7,470 nucleotides of DNA. Source: a bacterium. GTDB taxonomy: Bacteria; Dependentiae; Babeliae; Babeliales; RVW-14. The stretch covers positions 1-7,470 of the forward strand of contig RGUK01000063.1 of the NCBI GenBank assembly GCA_010027825.1. The letters run 5' to 3'. A program made the position numbers and the translations under genes. Positions 1 to 6,874 of the stretch are shown here, one piece after another (within the stretch, counting starts at the first letter, position 1; each line of letters begins with the position of its first letter). The notes below the pieces were generated by a model that saw only the letters and a list, made by a program, of their open reading frames with translations, was not told the DNA's origin and did no database searches.

Positions 1-1
1 G

Positions 2-154
2 GGCGTTGGGGATAGTTTCTTTATCCCCACGCTCAATCCTACCAACATGATTTACGTGGTGGACACTCGCGCCAAGATCGCCAAGTGCAAGATCCGTGTC
101 AGCGTCGTCATCGAGGACGAATGTCTTGGCGTTAGGGTCTGGAAACTTGCTTAG
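2..154 (+). CDS. Small hypothetical phage protein, 3' part only (start lies left of the window)
   Basis: The plus-strand frame starting at base 2 is open from the window edge to a TAG at 152-154 and gives 50 residues. It begins GVGDSFFIPTLNP and ends ECLGVRVWKLA. The composition is that of a real protein: mixed alpha/beta, with alternating hydrophobic residues around IRVSVVIED and a short basic C-terminus ending in a GVRVW motif. From memory, small phage proteins with a 'VGDSFF(I/V)P' stretch and a 'GVRVWR' end are common, but their function is not known to me. The missing 5' end is probably short, because the VGDSFF motif tends to sit near the N-terminus (inference). It converges on the large minus-strand gene and overlaps its 3' end by 23 bases, so it belongs to a different transcription unit. 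The opposite strand is also open here, but its translation is less protein-like. Confidence 0.6.
   Translation, partial: GVGDSFFIPTLNPTNMIYVVDTRAKIAKCKIRVSVVIEDECLGVRVWKLA
3..32. repeat. Inverted repeat (hairpin) inside the plus-strand gene
   Basis: GCGT (3-6) and GGGGATA (8-14) pair with TATCCCC (22-28) and ACGC (29-32). This gives an 11-bp stem with one bulged T (base 7) and a 7-base loop. It is the strongest short inverted repeat I noticed. It has no T-run after it on the plus strand. On the minus strand the sequence following the stem leaves the window after two bases, so it could be the stem of a terminator for the leftward transcript, but this cannot be judged here. It also lies on the codons of the VGDSFFIP motif, so it may be incidental. 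Confidence 0.4.
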
Positions 155-3100
155 TCAGTTGGACGTTTTTAATCTCGGCAACCGCTTCGCGCATAGTCTC
201 GTTTAGTTGTGCTTCAATCATTTCAAGTTGTTCTTTCTTTTCTTTTGGACTTAAATCATTAGGACGATTTAGTTTGTTTTTCTCCGCATGAAGTTGCTGG
301 ATTAAAGGATTATACAATTTGTAAATATCTACAATCTCTTCGTCGTGTGGATGCAGATCTTCACGAGCACTTTCGCCTCTTACTTCAAGATCGGAGACTC
401 TTTTCCGCGCCCCCTCAATCAGAGGCTGCAGATCGTAGTATTCACGTTGGTCCACGTTGCCGGTACGGCTGATGAAACTACCGAAGAGAAATTTCCAGTT
501 AATATCCTTAACGTCTTTATTACCAAGCATCGCGTTAACTATATCGTAACCGCCTGCCAAGACATCATTTGCAGCCTGCGCATAGTGGGTCATATAAAAG
601 TACAATACGTTCGGATTGACTTCCCGCCCCGTGTACTTCCATATTAAACCGGAAAGATCTTTGTAAATATCCGGTACGTTTTTACCACCCGAGTAGACTT
701 CGCTGAATCGACTTGGGTATGCATTATAGATTGCTGTATCAACTGAAGTTCGATTACCGAGATACTCAATTCCCGGTTTTACTAATGCTGGACTGAACGT
801 AGTAAAGAGCCAGCCGAAAAAGTTTTCCGTCATGTCAATTTGCGACGGCGTAATCGGGGTGAACATACTAATGACTGTATCCATCGAGTGCTTGGAGAAC
901 TCACCAACAGTCTGATCCCCGTGCAGTAGGGCTGATATTTGTGCGCCGAGCGCCATAAAACCGGCTGGGCCAAAGCCAAACATCGCATTGAAGTTCCAGT
1001 CCGTACCCGGAATACGGAATTGGGCTGCGCGTAACCACTGACCCTTGTCGCTCATGGCAACTTTATTACGTCCTTCTTCATCATAGTCGGACATAAGCCG
1101 TGCAAGTTCGTAAAGGGCCATACCAGCACCCATCAGGACCATTACGACCCTACGGACACGCTTTTGTTGCGCACTAAATTCTTTTAGTTTTCGTTCAACA
1201 AGTTCAGGTTTTTTCTGTGCTTCGGGAGTAAGTTCCCGGGTGATACGGGCTTGCGGATCTTCAAATCCTTTACTCAGCATGTCCGCTGTTGCAACCGCCG
1301 TCGTAAGGTTCGGTCGCCAGAACATGTACAACGACGAAATAGCGCGCGAAGTAAGGTTGCCGTGCAAGTTGAAGTTGGACAGTTCCTTTGCTTGGTTGAC
1401 CGCACGTTTGACAGCCTCGTCCATTATCCTTACGGCTTCTGGACTGTTTGGCCCACCAATTTTGACGATAACGTCGTAACCAAGTCTCTCAAGTTCGCGC
1501 CGCTTAAATACACCCATTGCCGACACGCGACTCAACAAATCCCACGAGTCTGTCCAGTTATCGACAAGTTCAGTAAATCCGTCTTTAGCGGAGATGAAGG
1601 GATTTTTTCTTATCTTATTAACGTAATTTTGCAGTCCTCTTTCAATTTTATAAGCCTCAGCATATGCCGATGGACCACCTTCCCTAATGTAATCGAGAAC
1701 GTCCTTTAGAAACGGATCATCTTTTGTATGTTCTCTTAATCCGGCTTCGTCGCCTTTGCGGTACAACTGAAGCAATTTATAAAGTTTCGGCCCTTTAAAG
1801 GTCGCCAGATTAGTCATCGCCCTCGCTAAAAACTCCGGGCCAAACCGATAGCCATACTCGGCGGAAATAATTGGCGCAAGCGTCATTGAGTCCATGACAA
1901 ACTGCGCGGGCGCGAACGGTAAACGTAACCGAGTGAACTGACTTGCAATAACGCCCTGCGCTTTACTTAACATATGCAGAGCAGCGGGTACGTCCTCGTT
2001 AACACGACGGACGCCATCGAGTAGTTTCTTACCCTCCGGAACCGTGTCATCCATACGGTAGACACGCTTGGTACCATCGGGCAACGTATCAATGATGATG
2101 TTACCACCGCTAATATCGTTTGGAATCGGCGCGTGATTTAGCGCAAGCATGAACTGCTCGCGTGGACTAATATCAATTTCGTGTTTGCCCGGTATTTTCC
2201 CAGTATCAATTAAGTTCGCGATGCGGTGAGTGACCGGCGCACGTGCAGCAATACTTGAAGCCCTATATGCGTTTGAAAGTAGTTGATACACCGCGTTAGT
2301 GACACTGTGTTTGCCGCCTTTCATACTCGGCATAAACGTCGCGACATCCCCCAAACTGCGGGCACCTTCAAGATTAAGCGGGCTATCTTCCTTTTCCATC
2401 ATCAATGGAGAATAGCCATCACCCCAGCCGTAGAAGTGCGACACATCATCCATGTACTCATTCCAAAGACCACCAATTCGTTTGAGTTCTTTAGTTACCT
2501 CTATAAGTTTGTTGATGTCATTCATTGCGATGCGCAATGACGGGTACCGCTGTAAGTCTTGCTCCAGCACTTGCTTTGTGGGGCCGGTTTGGAGAATCGG
2601 GTCAGTACCTTCCGCTGGGGAGTAGAACGGTGAGTCCCAGTTCGTACTCATCTCCAAGTTGTTACCGTCGGCATCGACAGGGCGATTGGGGTGCATCGAA
2701 TCGCCAAACGGGTCTGCATACGCCTCGTTCGACATGATCGCATCCAAGTGCGCTCGGATGTCATCAAGCATCTTGAGTTTCTGTTCGCGCGGAATCTTTT
2801 GGTTGCCTAATAGTTCTGCGGCTTTGTAATAAAGTTGTCTGCGTAACGCAGCGGGAGACGCTTTTTTCCCGTTGCGAAGCGTAATAATTGCTTCTGTTTT
2901 AAGAGGCTTGTAGCGACGATAAAATTCATCACGACGCAGATCAGCCATCACGGCTTGACGCATCTGCGATACAAACTCAATCGCGTATTCGGGTGAAATG
3001 CTTTTTTCTTGGCCGTAAGCCGAGATTGCGTTATAGATCTTGTGTTCTAAAGGAACGATGTACATGTTGGCGTAGTAACGGGCAAGTCCGGTTGACTGCG

Positions 3101-4103
3101 ACAAAATGATGTAGGCATCGTTGGCGTTTGGGCCCGATATAATTAAGTTGCCTTCATTATCCAAACGCTGTTGTAAGCGTTTCCACGGACGCAAAACATT
3201 TGCGGCGCTCTCTACAAATTTTTCGTAAGCCTCTTTAGTAAGGCTTTGCTTTATCAGTTCGTTCGGATTCGGCGGTTTTTCAACCTTTTGATTTCTTTTT
3301 GCCCGCTTAACAATTAGTTCTTCACCATCACGATACTCGCGCGCGGGGCTTTTCCAGCCCTTGTAACGAGTCGGGCGGTCAATGTTGTTCAGCCGTTCAT
3401 CGCCATAGATGGTGGGCGAAATGAACTCGCCCTTACCCTTCATCACTTTGTCCATCGCACGCAAGAACGGTGCATCGGACGGCAAATCCATGACACCTTT
3501 GATTCGCTCGACAAACTCCTTCAGCCATTGCTTAAGTCGGGCAATAAAGGTCGGCGAAGCCTTGAACCGATTCTGCATGATGCGCGATGCGTTGACAGCC
3601 CAGAACTCCGAGGGGTTCATGAACTGATAACTCTCGGCAGGCACCGCACCGGTCTTGATCAGATCCTGCAACGCTCGCAGATCTTCTGGTTTGTTCGCAT
3701 CGCCGAAGTGGTACTCGACGAGGCGGTTGTAGAAGTCCTTCTCAAACACGTTGCCACGCATCTCTGCCGTACGCAGATTGGCAAACAACTGCCGCTCCCA
3801 GATCTTACGAATCTGGGCTTGGATATCGCGCGGCATCATGCGCTCGGCGCGGTGCAGGATTTCGTGGACGAGCGTTACGTCGGAGTTCGCACGCGGCACG
3901 AGCGTGACAATATCTTGGGCGACCGAGTAAAGGCCCTGCACACCCAACGGGATGCGCTTGCCACTCGGGTCACGTGTCGAGATCGAAAGACCCAGCCCCT
4001 CGATGAGGTTCGGGTTCTTACTAATCAACCACTGCGTCAGATCATGTGTGGCTTGGTTAATCCGTCCCTGCCGCAGGGCTTGGGTCAGCCTCGCTCCCGA
4101 CAA
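132..4103 (-). CDS. Large phage polyvalent protein: N-terminal zincin-type metallopeptidase, C-terminal LPD38-like region
   Basis: A 1323-residue protein, ending at TAA 132-134. Residues about 1-230 form a metallopeptidase-like domain: HEILH at residues 80-84 (H80, E81, H84) has the HExxH zinc-binding pattern, and E166 in NPSEFWAVNASRI is a candidate third ligand (inference). Residues about 280-700 are helical and of no family I can name. Residues about 905-1185 resemble LPD38, a domain of phage polyvalent proteins: SLYMFWRPNL, then a hydrophobic stretch near 983-1004, FRIPGTDWNFNAMFGFGP at 1029-1046 and NFFGWLF near 1094. The charged C-terminus (about 1230-1315) looks coiled-coil. Such proteins are typically virion components injected with the DNA. 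The start is doubtful: the frame opens after TAA 4110-4112, the first possible start is TTG at 4103, no Shine-Dalgarno is visible, and the first ATG (residue 89) lies beyond the HEILH motif. The gene is probably the downstream part of the 933-residue gene's reading unit. Confidence 0.85.
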   Translation of the reverse strand: MSGARLTQALRQGRINQATHDLTQWLISKNPNLIEGLGLSISTRDPSGKRIPLGVQGLYSVAQDIVTLVPRANSDVTLVHEILHRAERMMPRDIQAQIRKIWERQLFANLRTAEMRGNVFEKDFYNRLVEYHFGDANKPEDLRALQDLIKTGAVPAESYQFMNPSEFWAVNASRIMQNRFKASPTFIARLKQWLKEFVERIKGVMDLPSDAPFLRAMDKVMKGKGEFISPTIYGDERLNNIDRPTRYKGWKSPAREYRDGEELIVKRAKRNQKVEKPPNPNELIKQSLTKEAYEKFVESAANVLRPWKRLQQRLDNEGNLIISGPNANDAYIILSQSTGLARYYANMYIVPLEHKIYNAISAYGQEKSISPEYAIEFVSQMRQAVMADLRRDEFYRRYKPLKTEAIITLRNGKKASPAALRRQLYYKAAELLGNQKIPREQKLKMLDDIRAHLDAIMSNEAYADPFGDSMHPNRPVDADGNNLEMSTNWDSPFYSPAEGTDPILQTGPTKQVLEQDLQRYPSLRIAMNDINKLIEVTKELKRIGGLWNEYMDDVSHFYGWGDGYSPLMMEKEDSPLNLEGARSLGDVATFMPSMKGGKHSVTNAVYQLLSNAYRASSIAARAPVTHRIANLIDTGKIPGKHEIDISPREQFMLALNHAPIPNDISGGNIIIDTLPDGTKRVYRMDDTVPEGKKLLDGVRRVNEDVPAALHMLSKAQGVIASQFTRLRLPFAPAQFVMDSMTLAPIISAEYGYRFGPEFLARAMTNLATFKGPKLYKLLQLYRKGDEAGLREHTKDDPFLKDVLDYIREGGPSAYAEAYKIERGLQNYVNKIRKNPFISAKDGFTELVDNWTDSWDLLSRVSAMGVFKRRELERLGYDVIVKIGGPNSPEAVRIMDEAVKRAVNQAKELSNFNLHGNLTSRAISSLYMFWRPNLTTAVATADMLSKGFEDPQARITRELTPEAQKKPELVERKLKEFSAQQKRVRRVVMVLMGAGMALYELARLMSDYDEEGRNKVAMSDKGQWLRAAQFRIPGTDWNFNAMFGFGPAGFMALGAQISALLHGDQTVGEFSKHSMDTVISMFTPITPSQIDMTENFFGWLFTTFSPALVKPGIEYLGNRTSVDTAIYNAYPSRFSEVYSGGKNVPDIYKDLSGLIWKYTGREVNPNVLYFYMTHYAQAANDVLAGGYDIVNAMLGNKDVKDINWKFLFGSFISRTGNVDQREYYDLQPLIEGARKRVSDLEVRGESAREDLHPHDEEIVDIYKLYNPLIQQLHAEKNKLNRPNDLSPKEKKEQLEMIEAQLNETMREAVAEIKNVQLTKQVSRP
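549..1391 (-). other. LPD38-like region of the 1323-residue protein (protein domain)
   Basis: Residues about 905-1185. The recognised features are an aromatic patch with FWRPNLTTAVATADML, a hydrophobic helix VVMVLMGAGMALYEL, then a polar stretch followed by QFRIPGTDWNFNAMFGFGPAG, a likely buried or membrane-facing segment GFMALGAQISALL, and a segment ending VLYFYMTHYAQAANDVL. This order (aromatic 'F.NP/RP' helix, short 'IP' strand before an aromatic/Gly stretch, then an amphipathic helix) is what I associate with LPD38 at the C-terminus of large phage proteins. The assignment is by eye, not by profile search. Confidence 0.55.
3852..3866 (-). other. HEILH zinc-metallopeptidase motif (protein motif)
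   Basis: Codons for residues 80-84 of the 1323-residue protein read H-E-I-L-H, in the context DVTLVHEILHRAERMMP. The small and hydrophobic residues before the first His and the helix-forming residues after it fit the active-site helix of a zincin. A second acidic motif, NPSEFWAVNASRI (E166, around 3606-3608), lies about 82 residues downstream and could supply the third zinc ligand, as in gluzincin-like enzymes; that part is inference. Confidence 0.7.
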
Positions 4104-4112
4104 TCTGTTTTA
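4057..4112 (-). other. Out-of-frame junction between the two large genes (candidate frameshift or indel site)
   Basis: The upstream frame ends here with KQIVGSEADPSPAAGTD and TAA at 4057-4059. The downstream frame opens directly after TAA 4110-4112 and reads (TTG)SGARLTQALRQGRINQATHDL. The two frames differ by +1. Dropping one G from the GGG that pairs with CCC at 4096-4098 gives ...KQIVG-ARLTQALRQG..., a smooth join of 2241 residues. The low-complexity tail SEADPSPAAGTD then looks like out-of-frame read-on rather than a true C-terminus. No classical -1 slippery heptamer gives the required frame. Confidence 0.5.
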
Positions 4113-6858
4113 CACGCGGCTTGAAGCCGGGTGCACGCGGGGCAAATGCAGGGTTTGCCCATACGTCAGCGACGTTTTGTGGCGTGATTGAGAAAAGTTG
4201 ACCGCTCGACGCAGGGGCAGTCTTTTGCGCACGTTGTTCTTGCGCGGCTTTAATATTCTTAATTGTGTTGGTGGCGTAAAACCAAGCCGTCGAGGTTTCT
4301 TCGATGGCTTTGCCTATGTTGGAAAAGTCTTCAATAGACTTAGCAAGTTCTACGCCTATTTCTGGTCGCAGTATATTTTTATCTGGGTCAACCCTGTCTA
4401 GTAACGCAACCGCTTCTTTCTGCTGGCGATCGAGCATGGCATGAAAATCGTTGACCAACGCGGGCAACGTCTTCTTTTTTGAACCCATCGCCGATTGAAG
4501 AAAACTTATCAAATCATATCTTGCGTTGACCTTTAGGCTCTTCGCTACTTCCTTCGCAGGACCAGACGGTCTTTTCCATCGACGCTTTGGATAGCCACGG
4601 AATCTTAGGTCAAGTGAAATCCCTAATTTAGAAATACCACTTCTAATTTTTTCTGCTTCGCCAAGTAATGCATTAGCATTTTGAAGCGGTGGGTAGTCTT
4701 TATTTAAATAATTTTTCTCAAAACTTTCACGCCTATCTCGCGCCAACATCCCTTCCGTTGTTTCTATGGGCGCAGTTTTCTTGGGCGCTTCCGGTGCAAC
4801 GGGAGCCTCAAGCGTGAAGTCGCCAGCAAAGTAGCGGTTAAAGTCTTCAAATGATCTGCCGCTAAGCACGTCATCGAGCGTGCCAGTTGCTTCTATTTCC
4901 CCAAACGGTTGTCCGTTAGTGTCTAGCCCACGTCGGACGATAGCAGGCTCGTCCTTTGGCGCGTAACTATACGGAGCACGAATTTCTTGGACAGGACTTA
5001 CTTTACCGGTATTTACGTCAACAATTTTGTATTGACGATAAGCAAAACCGTTAGGCAGTTCATTCCATTCGGGCGCAATGATGCTGTCTGAATCTGTTGT
5101 GGGGATGCTTTCATCTTGTTCTGCCCTACGTAAAGATTCCAAGGCTTCGGGCGATTCTTGGCCCACGATGCCCATAGACTTCTTTTTTAGTGGAGGCTTT
5201 GCTGCCTCCGTTCTCGCAGCAGCCCCAGTAATATAACTTGGAGGAAGCCCCACTCCTGCGCCTGCAGGTTCTTCAACACTTCGTCCTTCGGCTCCCGGTC
5301 GTGATACAGGCAACTCAGTGCCTCGGACACCTGCTCCTCCGACAGTTTCTTCAGCACTTGGTCCTGCCAATTCACTTGGCACCTCCTCCCGTAGCATGGC
5401 TGACAGGTCGTAACTGCGCGGAAATCCCGTTTTACTACTCTGCACGAGGTCTTCCGCAGGGGGAACTTCCGTATCGGGTAGCGTCAGTTGCGCAGGTTCG
5501 GGCAGTCGTACTTCTGGTGCTTTTTTCTCTACAGCAGGCGCAGCCTTCTCTTCTCCTCGCACAAAGGCCGGGACATCCGCATCCGTGTATTCCGGCGGAC
5601 CTTCTTCGTCAGCAAGCCCTAATAAATCTTCGATGCTTGCAGTGCCTTGTGGCACAGCAGGTTCTACGGGAGCAGTCGGCGCAGCAGCCTCGGTTTCCGG
5701 AACAGTCGGTGTAGTGACGGCTTCGGTTTCCGGTGCGACAGGCGGGGCTCTACGAGTCGGAATATCCTCCGGACGCTCGCCCAGCGGTATTTGTTCCGCG
5801 CCTCTGCGGTAGGTTTCCGCAACGTCTGCTACACGACGATCTTCTTCAGCCTGTTTAGCCACCGCGCGTTCTTGATACTTACCAAGTGCAGCAGCGCCTC
5901 CTCCAAACACGCTACCAGCAACAATCGTGGCTAGTGCAGTAACGGCTTGACGTTCACCTTGTATACGTGCCGCTTCTTTCCAATCTTTTGCTTGCTCAAG
6001 TTCTTTATCGAGCCCGTTTAAGTATGCGTTTAACGATTGCGTGGCAGTGGCTACTTGCTCACCTGCGCCTTCACCCAGCGCAAACTTTACGAGTTCTTGC
6101 CTTACGCCCTTGAGTGATTTTGCTCCGAGAGATTTCATCAAAAATTCAGCAGGCAAGAATTCCGTTGCGGCTTCAAGCGCACCGTCAATGTTTGCGTAAA
6201 GTTCTGCCTGTCTCGGATCCAGACCTTCTGCACGTGCGGAACCGTAACTACCAAACTTGGTTTGCAATCCTGCAGCGGCAATCGCTGGATAAGGACTCTT
6301 GGTTACGTACGCCGCAGCAAGGCCGGGAGTAGCCACAGCGATGCTTTCTACCCCTGAGCGAATACCTTGCTCCAGCATATTCAAATCTTGGGGAGTCGCT
6401 GCTTGGATTCTTGCGTCGCTTTCTTTAAGTTTTTGAAGGTACTCGTTGGTAACGGCGGCTAATTTTTGGCGGTCATCACCTTCTGTACCTTCAAATAACT
6501 TGGCGGCTTCATCTGCACGGTTGAGGACATAACCATAGCCAATCTGCTTAATACGTTCAGCAATCGTTGAACCAAGACCTTTAAACGTATCTCTTCCAAA
6601 CACATATGCACCCGCGCCTGCGGCTGGATCACCAGCAGACAACGAAGGCTGCGGAATATCCTCAGCGGGCGCTGCGGGTACGGGAGTCCGAGGCGGAGTT
6701 GGAGCAACAGCACTTCTCGGGCCGACCCCGATCTTAGAAGCAAACTCCTCGTACGGCATGTCGTTATAGAACTTGCTGTGAAAACCACGGGCAAGTTGCT
6801 CGTCTGACAAGTCGTTGTACTGGGGGTATTGCTTCCGAATATCAGCAATAGTAGCCAT
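4057..6858 (-). CDS. Phage internal-virion-type polyvalent protein (upstream part of a possibly split gene)
   Basis: A 933-residue protein, ATG at 6858. Residues 8-44 (RKQYPQYNDLSDEQLA...PYEEFASKIG) form a short N-terminal module that I know from the start of large phage virion proteins, which supports this ATG although no good Shine-Dalgarno precedes it. Residues 45-85 are a Pro/Ala linker. Residues about 160-330 are a Gly/Ala-rich, partly hydrophobic module (SYGSARAEGLDPRQAELYANIDGALEAATE..., GEGAGEQVATATQ, ATIVAGSVFGGGAAALG) typical of proteins thought to be ejected with phage DNA. Residues about 365-560 are a Pro/Ala/Glu-rich, probably disordered linker. Residues about 590-680 look beta-rich, and 700-880 are helical and basic (GYPKRRWKRP). 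I see no enzymatic motif. It follows the coiled-coil gene by 16 bases and overlaps the 1323-residue gene by 47 bases. Its last about 12 residues look like read-through of a shifted frame. Confidence 0.85.
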   Translation of the reverse strand: MATIADIRKQYPQYNDLSDEQLARGFHSKFYNDMPYEEFASKIGVGPRSAVAPTPPRTPVPAAPAEDIPQPSLSAGDPAAGAGAYVFGRDTFKGLGSTIAERIKQIGYGYVLNRADEAAKLFEGTEGDDRQKLAAVTNEYLQKLKESDARIQAATPQDLNMLEQGIRSGVESIAVATPGLAAAYVTKSPYPAIAAAGLQTKFGSYGSARAEGLDPRQAELYANIDGALEAATEFLPAEFLMKSLGAKSLKGVRQELVKFALGEGAGEQVATATQSLNAYLNGLDKELEQAKDWKEAARIQGERQAVTALATIVAGSVFGGGAAALGKYQERAVAKQAEEDRRVADVAETYRRGAEQIPLGERPEDIPTRRAPPVAPETEAVTTPTVPETEAAAPTAPVEPAVPQGTASIEDLLGLADEEGPPEYTDADVPAFVRGEEKAAPAVEKKAPEVRLPEPAQLTLPDTEVPPAEDLVQSSKTGFPRSYDLSAMLREEVPSELAGPSAEETVGGAGVRGTELPVSRPGAEGRSVEEPAGAGVGLPPSYITGAAARTEAAKPPLKKKSMGIVGQESPEALESLRRAEQDESIPTTDSDSIIAPEWNELPNGFAYRQYKIVDVNTGKVSPVQEIRAPYSYAPKDEPAIVRRGLDTNGQPFGEIEATGTLDDVLSGRSFEDFNRYFAGDFTLEAPVAPEAPKKTAPIETTEGMLARDRRESFEKNYLNKDYPPLQNANALLGEAEKIRSGISKLGISLDLRFRGYPKRRWKRPSGPAKEVAKSLKVNARYDLISFLQSAMGSKKKTLPALVNDFHAMLDRQQKEAVALLDRVDPDKNILRPEIGVELAKSIEDFSNIGKAIEETSTAWFYATNTIKNIKAAQEQRAQKTAPASSGQLFSITPQNVADVWANPAFAPRAPGFKPRVKQIVGSEADPSPAAGTD
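5179..5766 (-). other. Pro/Ala/Glu-rich low-complexity linker of the 933-residue protein
   Basis: Residues about 365-560 are dominated by P, A, E, V and T (for example PETEAVTTPTVPETEAAAPT and EKAAPAVEKKAPEVRLPEP), with few aromatic residues. PETEA occurs twice 11 residues apart, and on the DNA the decamer CGGTTTCCGG recurs at 5691-5700 and 5724-5733, a 33-base period. This reads as an extended, disordered spacer between the hydrophobic module and the C-terminal part. Short repeats of this kind grow and shrink by slippage. Confidence 0.65.
5869..6381 (-). other. Gly/Ala-rich hydrophobic module, candidate DNA-ejection or membrane segment
   Basis: Residues about 160-330 of the 933-residue protein. 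They contain two hydrophobic stretches (near 170-200, ESIAVATPGLAAAYV..., and 305-327, ALATIVAGSVFGGGAAALG) separated by an amphipathic helical part with GEGAGEQVATATQ. The second stretch has closely spaced Gly residues, as in glycine-zipper helices. The layout is shared, from memory, with internal proteins of many environmental podovirus-like phages. Membrane insertion is inference. Confidence 0.5.
6727..6840 (-). other. N-terminal 'YPQY-DLSDEQLA-PYEEFA' module (protein motif)
   Basis: Residues 7-44 of the 933-residue protein: I-R-K-Q-Y-P-Q-Y, then DLSDEQLARGFHSKF, then DMPYEEFASKIG. It predicts two short helices joined by a turn. It is a recurring small module at the start of large phage virion and cargo proteins, possibly a packaging or docking tag (inference). 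Its presence right after the ATG supports the chosen start. Confidence 0.5.
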
Positions 6859-6874
6859 GTATTACCAGTACTTA
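6859..6874 (-). promoter_or_regulatory. Short intergenic gap with no clear Shine-Dalgarno
   Basis: The 16 bases between the upstream stop and the ATG of the 933-residue gene read, on the minus strand, TAAGTACTGGTAATAC. The first TAA forms a tandem stop (TAATAA) with the upstream gene's own stop. There is no AGGAGG-like element; GGTAA, about 4 bases before the ATG, is at best weak. Translation may depend on coupling to the upstream gene or on an SD-independent start. Confidence 0.4.

Noticed and set aside
1..131. Minus-strand open frame running to the left edge downstream of the 1323-residue gene
   Set aside because: Only a short stretch is visible, and its translation is less protein-like than the plus-strand frame on the same bases, which carries VGDSFFIP and GVRVW.
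1251..1709. 152-codon plus-strand open frame
   Set aside because: It lies antisense to the conserved C-terminal half of the 1323-residue protein, has an irregular composition and no neighbour on that strand.
2169..2183. HEIDI (residues 641-645) as a second metal-binding motif
   Set aside because: It lacks the second histidine of HExxH, and its context (GKHEIDISPREQ) is not a hydrophobic helix.
4104..4115. A-rich GTAAAACAG as a -1 slippery site at the gene junction
   Set aside because: It does not match an X-XXY-YYZ heptamer in the upstream frame, and a -1 slip would lead into the third frame, not into the peptidase frame.
3528..4124. 198-codon open frame on the plus strand opposite the peptidase region
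   Set aside because: It is antisense to the clearly protein-like metallopeptidase domain, and its translation has no recognisable motif. The GC-rich composition here depletes stop codons in other frames, which explains its length.
5238..5714. 158-codon plus-strand open frame opposite the Pro/Ala linker
   Set aside because: The translation is a Leu/Gln/Pro-rich shadow of the low-complexity linker codons on the other strand and shows no protein-like pattern.
6459..6848. 129-codon minus-strand frame inside the 933-residue gene
   Set aside because: It is a Leu/Ser/Arg-rich translation in an alternative frame over the recognisable N-terminal module of the real gene.
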